Assembly: GCA_013003325.1 (NCBI GenBank)
Contig: JABDJU010000151.1
Location: forward strand, 1 to 31,231
Direction of reading: 5' to 3'
Source: Acidimicrobiales bacterium
GTDB lineage: Bacteria > Actinomycetota > Acidimicrobiia > Acidimicrobiales > SZUA-35
Length of the DNA stretch: 31,231 nucleotides
Both the position numbers and the translations under genes were made by a program. Shown here one piece after another: positions 7,479 through 15,300 of this stretch. The notes under the pieces were generated by a model that saw only the letters and a program-made list of their open reading frames with translations, ran no database searches and was not told the DNA's origin. Every line of letters begins with the position of its first letter. The stretch's first letter is position 1.

Positions 7479-9413
7479 CTAGTGGGGTCCGTCACCGGTT
7501 TCGGGACGACCTTTGAGTCCGTCCCGGTACCGAGCGAGCATGTTGCGAATCTCTTCGGGGCTGCGGTTGCTTGCTGCGGCCGCTGGTGCCGCCGCCGCGC
7601 TGGGGATCGTGCGCCCTTCACTGGCGGGAGCGTGGTTTCGGGCGCGATCTCTCCTGACCAGGCCCGAGTCGGTGCGATTGGCCGGTGAATCCAACAGCGC
7701 ATCGACACCCTGGTCGAATGCGGGGCCCGATGGCATCGCCTGAGCCATGCTTTCGGGGGGCTCTGAGTGATCGGGCGCGGCGGGGGGCGACCAGGCCTCA
7801 GCCGGCTGCTCGAACACCGCAGGTGACGGCTCGGGTGCGGGCGCCGGCTGGGGTGCCTGACTCGGCGCCGGGGTAGGCGGCGGGGTCCATGTCTGTGCCG
7901 GCGGCTCATGAATCGGTTGGGGGGTTGGCTGCTGGAATGCCTGAGGAATCTCCTGAGGAACAGGAGCCTGCCGCTGAGGAGCCGGAGCCGGCTGCTGGAA
8001 AGCCTGGGGAACCGGAGCCTGGCGCTGAGGAGCCGGAGCCGGCTGCTGGAATTCCTGGGGAACAGGAGCCTGCTGCTGAGCAGTCGGAGCCGGCTCGTCG
8101 GCCCAGGGGCTCTCCTGCTCGGAGGCGAAGGCTGGCGGTGCCTCGGGTTCGGGCGCCGGCGCGACGGGAGCGCTCTGGATCGGCTGCGGGACCGGTGCGG
8201 GCTGAGCGATCGGAGGGCCGGCACCAAGGGGATTCTGATGCGGCACGGCCGGCTGACTGATCGTGGGAGCGCTCGACGGCATCGACTGAAACGCGGCGGG
8301 CACATTTGCTGCGGCCCCGCTCGAGAGCGCTCCGCCCGGGATCTTGATCGAGGCGGTGGTGCCGCCGCCTTCGGTGTGGGAAAGATGAACCTGAACTTCG
8401 AGACGCTCTGCGAGGCGGCCGATCACCTGGAACCCGAGTGAACGGGTCAGGGCCAGCCCGAGTTCGGGCGGGTTGGCGATCGTTTCGTTGGCGACCTGCA
8501 GTTGCTCAGCGCTCATGCCGATGCCGCGATCCTGAACGATGATCTCGTAGTAGCCGCCGGCGTCGAAGTCGCCAGTCACCATGACCGGTGCGTCAGGGGG
8601 TGAGAACTGGGTGGCGTTCTCGAGGAGCTCGGACATGAGGTGGGCAACGTCGACGGCGCCCTGGGGGCCGATATGGGCGGTCTTGATGGCGCCCATCGTC
8701 ACGTGCTGGTAGTCCTCGATCTCACTCATCGCCACCCGGATGACATCGGCGAGTACAACCGGTCCGCCGCGTCGCCGGCTGGGCTCAGCACCGGCCAGGA
8801 CCAGAAGGCTCTCTGCGTTGCGGCGCATACGGGTGGCAAGGTGGTCGAGACGGAACAGGCTCTCGAGGCGGTCGGGATCCTCCTCGGTTGACTCGAGCGA
8901 GTCGATGCTCTCGATCTGCCGATCGAGAAGGCTCTGGTTCCGGCGAGCTAGGTTCACCACCAACTCGCTGATGCCTTCCTTCACCACGCGCTGCTGCTCG
9001 TTCGCAACGGTGACAGCGCGGTTCTGGAGGCTGTTGAGGGCTTCGCCGAGGTCGGCGAGCTCGGTCTGGCCACTGACTTCGAGCGGCTCGAAGTCGGGCA
9101 TCGCGATCCCAGGATTCGAGAGTGACTCGATGAGTTTCGGCAGTCGGATGTCAGCCAACTCGCGGGCGGCGTCGGACACCTCGTTGATCGGTTCGAGCAC
9201 TCGTCGGCCCACGGCCAGAAGAACCCCGACGCTCAAGAGCATTCCGGCGATCGCGACAACGCCCAGCGTCAGAGTGTCGGACTTCAACTCATCGACAGAG
9301 GGATCGCCAAGGAAGTACGTCGACAGACCGAACGCGGCGATGAACGCCAACAAGAGGATCGGCGGAATGGCGATCAGCGCCATTAGGTTTCTGAGATTGA
9401 GTTTCTTCGACAT
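7479..9413 (-). CDS. cvnA: Conservon sensor histidine kinase CvnA-like
   Basis: A 644-residue membrane kinase. Two transmembrane helices (about 9-34 and 48-69) flank a very short loop, so little is exposed for extracellular sensing. A HAMP-like linker (70-130) leads to the dimerisation region with a candidate phospho-acceptor in FRLDHLATRMRRN (H191), and an ATPase domain with the N box SELLENATQF (N266), G1 box DRGIGM (D295-M300) and GLALTRSLG (319-327, in place of the usual GLGL). Residues 365-615 form a long Pro/Gln/Ala-rich disordered tail with 17-residue tandem repeats, and a conserved-looking end SPEEIRNMLARYRDGLKG (618-635) closes the protein. No response regulator is adjacent, as is usual for conservons, which signal through CvnB-C-D. 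Confidence 0.92.
   Translation of the reverse strand: MSKKLNLRNLMALIAIPPILLLAFIAAFGLSTYFLGDPSVDELKSDTLTLGVVAIAGMLLSVGVLLAVGRRVLEPINEVSDAARELADIRLPKLIESLSNPGIAMPDFEPLEVSGQTELADLGEALNSLQNRAVTVANEQQRVVKEGISELVVNLARRNQSLLDRQIESIDSLESTEEDPDRLESLFRLDHLATRMRRNAESLLVLAGAEPSRRRGGPVVLADVIRVAMSEIEDYQHVTMGAIKTAHIGPQGAVDVAHLMSELLENATQFSPPDAPVMVTGDFDAGGYYEIIVQDRGIGMSAEQLQVANETIANPPELGLALTRSLGFQVIGRLAERLEVQVHLSHTEGGGTTASIKIPGGALSSGAAANVPAAFQSMPSSAPTISQPAVPHQNPLGAGPPIAQPAPVPQPIQSAPVAPAPEPEAPPAFASEQESPWADEPAPTAQQQAPVPQEFQQPAPAPQRQAPVPQAFQQPAPAPQRQAPVPQEIPQAFQQPTPQPIHEPPAQTWTPPPTPAPSQAPQPAPAPEPSPAVFEQPAEAWSPPAAPDHSEPPESMAQAMPSGPAFDQGVDALLDSPANRTDSGLVRRDRARNHAPASEGRTIPSAAAAPAAAASNRSPEEIRNMLARYRDGLKGRPETGDGPH
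7923..8072 (-). repeat. 51-bp tandem repeat in the cvnA tail
   Basis: Two full 17-residue units (QAPVPQEFQQPAPAPQR at 448-464, QAPVPQAFQQPAPAPQR at 465-481) and a third, diverged copy (482-497) lie in the disordered C-terminal part of CvnA. The unit length is a multiple of three, so copy number can change without breaking the frame. Confidence 0.8.
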
Positions 9414-9474
9414 GGGCCTCTCACACTTTGGATGTCTGATATTCAGTCGGCGCTGACGCCGCTTCCTTTAGTCC

Positions 9475-9488
9475 GAATCGATCGATTC
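9475..9488. promoter_or_regulatory. 14-bp perfect palindrome between cvnA and the DUF4388 gene (operator candidate)
   Basis: GAATCGATCGATTC is perfectly self-complementary and lies almost exactly midway between the divergent starts (61 bp from 9413, 63 bp from 9552). The position suits a dimeric regulator acting on both promoters. A shorter dyad, CGGCG-CTGA-CGCCG, lies about 10 bp away on the cvnA side. Confidence 0.4.
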
Positions 9489-9539
9489 ATGAGATTCACC
9501 GATGGCAGGTGGGTGAACCGCCTTGCTGTTCGATTGGGG

Positions 9540-9545
9540 TAGCTT
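9540..9545 (+). promoter_or_regulatory. -10 box (TAGCTT) for the DUF4388 gene
   Basis: TAGCTT matches TAnnnT and lies 6 nt before the GTG at 9552 (9 nt before the ATG at 9555), the leaderless spacing seen elsewhere in the window. No clear -35 is visible. Confidence 0.4.
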
Positions 9546-9551
9546 CTTGAG

Positions 9552-10247
9552 GTGATGTCCGCTTCACCTACCGAAGGCTCCCTGGAGGAGCAGGATCTGA
9601 GCGAACTCCTGCTCCAACTGGCCGAAAGCCGCTCCACCGGAGCACTGAGAATTAGCAACGGTGGAGCGGTCTGGATGTCCGAAGGCCGTATCTACCTCGC
9701 CCAATCAGCCCAGGGACCGCGAATCGCCGACGTTCTGTTCGGCGCCCACGTGGGCTCGCTCAGCGAGATCCACGCCGCCCTCAACGGGGCGGGAACCACA
9801 ACCGCCCTGGACAGCCTTTTGGCCCAGCACCCCGACCGGGCCCAGGTAATCGAGAGATTGATCCACGAATCGAACCTGACCGCTATGTTCGAACTGCTGG
9901 TTCCGAGCCAGGACCAGTACACCTTCGACGACGGTGCAACCCACCGATTGGGCGCCACCTTTGCCGAGCCGGCGGCGGCGTTGCTCGACCAGGCCCAACG
10001 CCGTTTGGAGATCTGGAAGCAGATCGCTCAACGAATCCCAAATACCTCGGTTCGATTCGGCCTCAACCCAGATCTGCCCGGAGACGAGCAGGTGATCACA
10101 AACGACGAGTGGCGTTACCTCTCCATGCTCGACGGCAACAACACCGTTGCCGATGTCATCGCCGAGACCGGTGACAGTGCCTTTCGTGTCTGTTCAGGGC
10201 TCTACCGCCTGTTGCTCGAAGATCTCATTCACGAAATCGTCGACTAA
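9552..10247 (+). CDS. DUF4388 domain-containing protein
   Basis: A 231-residue protein with the DUF4388 signature at its N-terminus: DLSELLLQLAESRSTGALRI (15-34), then the GGAVWMSEGRIYLAQS strand pair. DUF4388 proteins recur near two-component and GTPase (MglA/roadblock) systems; their precise role is unknown. The C-terminal part (about 175-231) resembles a winged helix (WRYLSMLDGNNTVADVIAET, then a helical GLYRLLLEDLIHEIVD). Being divergent from the cvn operon across a shared palindrome suggests a link to that pathway (inference). The start could be GTG 9552 or ATG 9555; the -10 spacing favours 9552. Confidence 0.8.
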   Translation: MMSASPTEGSLEEQDLSELLLQLAESRSTGALRISNGGAVWMSEGRIYLAQSAQGPRIADVLFGAHVGSLSEIHAALNGAGTTTALDSLLAQHPDRAQVIERLIHESNLTAMFELLVPSQDQYTFDDGATHRLGATFAEPAAALLDQAQRRLEIWKQIAQRIPNTSVRFGLNPDLPGDEQVITNDEWRYLSMLDGNNTVADVIAETGDSAFRVCSGLYRLLLEDLIHEIVD

Positions 10248-10305
10248 CTCTCGGCCCTTGTGGCAACCACTAACTTCCGACTCATCGCCGCCGACTGGCT
10301 CACCG

Positions 10306-10839
10306 ATGGCCACGGCACACAATCAGCAGGTCCCAACCGCTGTAGCTCTCGAGAAAGCGCGCCGCCGGGTCGGCTTCTCGGTGGAAGCCGCCGCCGACGA
10401 ATTGAATATCACCACCCGCCTGCTCGGCGATATCGAATCGGGCCTGCGGACACCGGGTCCGGATCTGATCGAGGCGATGGTGTCTCTGTACGGAGTGGAG
10501 CCGGGTCGCATCGAAGGCCGCGAGTTGGTTCCCCGTGTACCGGCCCGCTACGACGCCGAAAGCCACGTGCTCCAGATGGGTTGGACTTCGATCCAGATCA
10601 AAGAGAAGGACAACGACCACATCGCCCGCTCGCTCGCTGTGGCGCTGCGAGAAATGCGATCGCTCCCCGGCGACGGTCCGGTCGTGCTGCGCTCGACAGA
10701 GCTGGGATTGCTGGCCCCGCTCTTCGATTTGAGTGCACCGGATCTACCCGAGATCCTGACGAGGTATCTCAGGTTGACACCGAATGACGCGTTGAGCCTG
10801 GTCAACCAGATGGTCGTGCTCGACAGCGTTCACGGCTAA
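10306..10839 (+). CDS. XRE-type helix-turn-helix protein
   Basis: A 177-residue protein with an N-terminal Cro/C1-type helix-turn-helix (about 12-65): ALEKARRRVGFSVEAAADEL, then NITTRLLGDIESGLRTPGPD and a helix before YGVEPGRIEG. This is the XRE layout with the recognition helix in ITTRLLGDIESG. The C-terminal 100 residues are not recognised and may bind a ligand or partner. It follows the DUF4388 gene by 58 nt on the same strand. The ATG at 10306 gives a complete HTH; the open frame extends upstream to 10147 inside the DUF4388 gene, with no homology there. No good ribosome binding site is seen. It converges on gltD with a 12-nt gap. Confidence 0.8.
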   Translation: MATAHNQQVPTAVALEKARRRVGFSVEAAADELNITTRLLGDIESGLRTPGPDLIEAMVSLYGVEPGRIEGRELVPRVPARYDAESHVLQMGWTSIQIKEKDNDHIARSLAVALREMRSLPGDGPVVLRSTELGLLAPLFDLSAPDLPEILTRYLRLTPNDALSLVNQMVVLDSVHG

Positions 10840-10851
10840 ACGGCCGAGACC

Positions 10852-11724
10852 TCAGCCGAGGGGCCGGTCGGTTGGCGCGACCGGGCTGGGCAACAGCGTG
10901 TCCCCCATCAGTGCTCGGTCGACCGAGGCTGCGCAGGCCCGCCCCTCGGCGATGGCCCACACGATGAGACTCTGGCCGCGGCCCATGTCTCCGCAGGAAA
11001 AGACTCCCTCGACCGATGTGCGCCATGCGTCGTCGCGGGCGACGTTGCCGCGAGCGTCTAACCCGACGCCGAGGTCGTTGAGCAGTCCTCCCTGTTCAGG
11101 GCCGGTGAACCCCATCGCCAGGAGCACCAGATCGGCATCGAGTTCAAACTCAGAGCCCGGAACTGGCTCAAATGTCGGCCGGCCGTTCAGCACTGACGAC
11201 TCGACTTGGTTGCCGTGGAGCTTTTTGACCACCCCGTCGACCCCGGAGAAGTGGGTGGTGTTCACCGAGTACAGCCGCTCGCCTCCCTCTTCGTGGGCCG
11301 ATGTGACCTTGTAGACCAACGGAAACGTGGGCCACGGAGTGCGCTCGGATCGTGTGTCGGGGGGACGAGGCATGATCTCGAACTGGTGGACCGACGCTGC
11401 CCCCTGACGATGAGCGGTTCCCAGACAGTCGGCACCGGTGTCGCCTCCGCCGATGATGATCACATGCTTGCCCTCGGCGCTGATCGGGGGTTGAGCCAGG
11501 TCGCCCATTTGCACCCGATTGGCCGGCGGCAGGTACTCCATCGCTTGGTAGATACCGTCGAGTTCGCGACCGGGAACGGGCAGGTCGCGCCACTGGGTCG
11601 CTCCCCCGGCGAGCACCACCGCGTCGAATTCCTCCCGCAGCTCGTCGACCCCCACGCTGGTCGCCTCCCCGGCCGGACCGCCGACGTTGGCATTCACCCT
11701 GAACTCGGTGCCTTCGGCCGCCAT
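10852..11724 (-). CDS. gltD: Glutamate synthase small subunit, C-terminal part (split gltD)
   Basis: A 290-residue open frame carrying the second half of GltD: the strand FDAVVLAGGATQWRDLPVPG, the NAD(P)H-binding IIIGGGDTGADCLGTA (89-104), MPRPPDTRSERTPWP, and the FAD-binding DLVLLAMGFTGPE and VEGVFSCGDMGRGQSLIVWAIAEGR segments. Its ATG follows immediately after the TAG that ends the first half, in the same frame, where normal GltD proteins continue with a glutamine (RRLDQM-AEG). Joined with the upstream part and one residue it would make 492 residues, normal for GltD. The domains are intact, so the break looks recent, or the halves are made separately by reinitiation at the ATG. No ribosome binding site is evident for this part. 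Confidence 0.85.
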   Translation of the reverse strand: MAAEGTEFRVNANVGGPAGEATSVGVDELREEFDAVVLAGGATQWRDLPVPGRELDGIYQAMEYLPPANRVQMGDLAQPPISAEGKHVIIIGGGDTGADCLGTAHRQGAASVHQFEIMPRPPDTRSERTPWPTFPLVYKVTSAHEEGGERLYSVNTTHFSGVDGVVKKLHGNQVESSVLNGRPTFEPVPGSEFELDADLVLLAMGFTGPEQGGLLNDLGVGLDARGNVARDDAWRTSVEGVFSCGDMGRGQSLIVWAIAEGRACAASVDRALMGDTLLPSPVAPTDRPLG

Positions 11725-12330
11725 CTAGTCCAGGCGGCGATCGATGACCCATTTTTCCATCTTGAACTCAGGGATTCCGTAGCGCAGGAGCCCACCGATC
11801 CGGTCGGCTCGTTCGAAGACGACAACCCGATGTCCAGCCCGGGTGAGCTGCTGGGCCAGGGCCAGGCCGGCAGGACCCGAACCGACCACGGCCACAGCCT
11901 TGCCGGTGACCTTCGAGGGCAGAACCGGTAGGACCCATCCTTCTTCGAAGGCTCGCTCGATGATCGTGACCTCGACCTGCTTGATCGTGACAGGATCTTC
12001 GGCGATTCCGACCACGCAGGCACCTTCGCAGGGCGCCGGGCACAGGCGGTCTGTGAACTCAGGGAAATTGTTGGTGGCGTGCAGTCGCTCGATGGCCAAC
12101 TTCCACTGGTCCCGGTACACGAGGTCATTCCAGTCGGGGATCAGGTTGCCCAATGGGCAGCCGTTGTTGCAGAAGGGGATGCCGCAGTCCATGCACCGGG
12201 ACGCCTGGAGCTTGAGCTCGTCCGGCCCGAAGTCTTCGTAGACCTCGTTCCAGTCCTTCAGGCGAACCGGCACCGGTCGGCGGGTCGGCGTGACCCGTTC
12301 GTGGGTCATGAATCCGGTCGGATCACCCAT
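11725..12330 (-). CDS. gltD: Glutamate synthase small subunit, N-terminal part ending at an in-frame TAG (split gltD)
   Basis: A 201-residue open frame with the iron-sulfur half of GltD: cysteines 46, 49, 54 and 58 in RCMDCGIPFCNNGCP, cysteines 97, 101 and 105 in CPAPCEGAC, which bind the two 4Fe-4S clusters carrying electrons from NADPH/FAD to GltB, and the FAD dinucleotide fold AVVGSGPAGLALAQQL (147-162). It stops at TAG (11727-11725) just after VIDRRLD, inside the FAD domain, so it cannot be a complete reductase. The ATG at 12330 overlaps the end of gltB by 8 nt and has GGGAG about 7 nt upstream. TAG acts as a normal stop elsewhere in the window (lipoprotein, hppA, flavodoxin), so codon reassignment is unlikely. 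Confidence 0.88.
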   Translation of the reverse strand: MGDPTGFMTHERVTPTRRPVPVRLKDWNEVYEDFGPDELKLQASRCMDCGIPFCNNGCPLGNLIPDWNDLVYRDQWKLAIERLHATNNFPEFTDRLCPAPCEGACVVGIAEDPVTIKQVEVTIIERAFEEGWVLPVLPSKVTGKAVAVVGSGPAGLALAQQLTRAGHRVVVFERADRIGGLLRYGIPEFKMEKWVIDRRLD

Positions 12331-15300
12331 GGCTTGCTCCCATCACGGCCGCCACCGGGTCTTCACCGGCGGATTCGGCCTGCTTCATCGCCTCGAGAAC
12401 CCGCTTGAAGTCCCGTGGCATCACCTTGACGAACCGCTCGACCTCCCGTTCCCATGCTGCCAGCACCCGTTCGGCGACGGTGGAGCCCGTCTCGCCGAAA
12501 TGGACCTCGATGATCCTCTTGAGTTCGGCCTGGTCGTCGCGGTCAAGGGGTTCGAGGTCGACCAGTTCACGATTGACCTTCGCCGGAAAGCTCCCGTCGG
12601 CATCGAAAACGTACGCAATGCCTCCGCTCATTCCGGCAGCGAAGTTCCGACCCGTCGACCCGAGAATCACGGCTCGCCCACCGGTCATGTATTCACAGCC
12701 GTGATCGCCGACGCCTTCAGCGACCGCCGTCGCACCGCTGTTGCGGACACAGAATCGCTCGCCAACGACGCCACGCAGGTAGACCTCGCCTGAGGTCGCC
12801 CCGTAGAGGATCACGTTGCCGGCGATGATGTTGTGCTCAGCCGCGAACGGAGAATCCGCCGGTGGGCGGATGGCGATCCGGCCACCACTGAGACCCTTTC
12901 CGACGTAGTCGTTGGCGTCGCCGCTGAGTCGTATGGTGATCCCGGACGGCATGAAGGCACCGAGGCTCTGCCCCGCCGAACCGTCCAAATCGATCTGGAT
13001 GGTGTCGGCGGGCAAACCAGCACCTCCGTGCACCTTGGTGAGCTCGTGGCCGAGCATCGTGCCGACGGTCCGGTTCTCGTTACTGATCTCGTAGGCGAGG
13101 CGCACCGGTGTGCCCTCGGCGACCGCTGCCGCCGCATCGTCGATGATGACTCGATCGAGGGCCCGGTCGAGGCCGTGGTCCTGGCCGACCGCATTCAGAC
13201 GAGCCGCACCGGTTGGGATCTCTGGCAGGTGCAGGATGGGGGCGAGATCGAGACCGGCCGCCTTCCAATGAGCGACGGCCCGATCGGCGTCGATCACCTC
13301 GACCCGACCGACCGCTTCCTCAATCGAACGAAAACCCAGTTCGGCGAGCAGTTCGCGCACCTCTTCGGCGATGTATTCGAAGAAGGTCTCGACGAACTCG
13401 GGTTTGCCGGTGAACTTGGCTCGAAGCTCGGGGTTCTGGGTTGCGACGCCAACCGGGCAGGTGTCGAGGTGACACACTCGCATCATCACGCATCCGCTTA
13501 CGACCAGCGGTGCCGTGGCGAATCCGAATTCCTCGCCTCCGAGCAGCGCGGCGATGACGACGTCGCGTCCGGTCTTGATCTGGCCGTCGACCTGCACCAC
13601 GATCCGATCGCGCAGATCGTTGAGAAGGAGGGTCTGTTGGGTCTCGGCCAATCCCAGTTCCCACGGTCCGCCCGCGTGCTTCAGCGAGGTGAGGGGTGAT
13701 GCCCCGGTCCCGCCGTCGTGGCCGGAGATGAGCACAACATCTGCCTTTGCCTTCGACACGCCTGCTGCCACGGTGCCGACCCCAACCTCAGCAACCAGTT
13801 TCACGTGGATTCTGGCGTCAGGGTTCGAGTTCTTGAGGTCGTGAATGAGCTGGGCGAGGTCCTCGATGCTGTAGATGTCATGGTGGGGTGGCGGCGAGAT
13901 CAGCCCGACACCCGGGGTCGAGTGCCGCGTCTTGGCGATCCAGGGCCACACCTTCTTGCCTGGGAGCTGGCCCCCTTCGCCCGGCTTGGCGCCCTGGGCC
14001 ATCTTGATCTGGATGTCGTCTGAGTTGGTGAGGTATTCGGCGGTTACACCGAAACGGCCGGAGGCAACCTGTTTGATCGATGAGCGACGGGAGTCGCCGT
14101 TGGCGTCGGGAATCCAACGCTCGGGGTCCTCGCCTCCTTCGCCGGTATTGGACTTGCCTCCGAGTCGATTCATCGCGATCGCAAGGGTCTCATGGGCCTC
14201 AGCGCTGATGCTTCCGTAACTCATGGCCCCCGTGGCAAACCGCTTCACGATCTCGCTCACCGGTTCGACTTCATCGATGGGGATGGCCTCCCGGTTGGAC
14301 TTCAACGTGAACAGCCCCCGAAGCGTCGCCAGATGCTCGGCCTGAGCGTTGACCAGGTTGGTGTATTCCTTGAACACCTCGTATCGCTTGGTGCGGGTGG
14401 CGTGCTGGAGCTTGAAAACGGTCTCGGGGTTGAACAGGTGGTACTCCCCCTCTCGTCGCCACTGATATTCGCCGCCGAACGGGAGTTCCCGATGAGCTCT
14501 GAGTTCAGCGCGGTCGGGGAAGGCGATTTGATGTCGCGCCGCGCACTCGGCGGCAATCTGGGCAAGGCCAATGCCACCAAGTTTCGAGGTGGTGCCAGTG
14601 AAGAATTCGTCGACGACCTCTTGGCCGATACCGACCGCTTCAAAGATCTGTGCACCGGTGTAGGACGCCACGGTCGAGATGCCCATCTTCGACATGACCT
14701 TGATGATCCCCTTGGTGGCCGCCTCCACATAGTTGGAGGCGGCGAGATCGAGATCGATGGCCAGTTGACCGCTGCGAATCCGATCCTCGAGGGTCTCCAT
14801 GATCAGCGAGGGGCAGATCGCGTTGGCACCAAACCCGAGCAGGAGGGCGAGGTGGTGGACCTCGCGCACGTCGGCCCCGTCGACGATGATCCCCAGCTTG
14901 GTACGGGCTTTCAGCTTTACGAGGTGTTGGTGGATCGCCCCGGCCGCCAGCAGGGACGGGATCGGGGCGCGGTCGGCGGTCGCACCGCGATTGGTGATGA
15001 CGAGAATACCGACGCCGTCTTCGGCAGCGGCCGCTGCCTCGCTTCGAATTCGGTCGAGGGCATACCTGAGCCCGCGCTCGCCTTCGTTCACGTTGTACAG
15101 AGCACTGATCGTGGCCGAGCTGAACTGTGGGAACGCCCCCTCGGCATTGGCCTGCTCGATCCGGAGCAACTCGTCGGCGGTTACGACCGGGTGCTCGAGT
15201 CGGAGCTGGCGACACCAGTCCGGACCAGGGGCCAGGATGTTGGCCTGTGGACCGAGCCGCACCTCGGCAGATGTGACGAGTTCTTCCCGAATCGCATCGA

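Noticed and set aside
7457..8305. Arg/Ser/Pro-rich minus-strand open frame
   Set aside because: An out-of-frame reading of the repetitive cvnA tail on the same strand; composition is an artefact of that repeat.
9663..10031. Other open frames over the DUF4388 gene
   Set aside because: All lack family features and overlap the DUF4388 frame, which has a clear domain signature.
11725..11727. TAG read as a sense codon by a changed genetic code
   Set aside because: TAG ends the lipoprotein, hppA and flavodoxin genes in this window, so it is a normal stop here.
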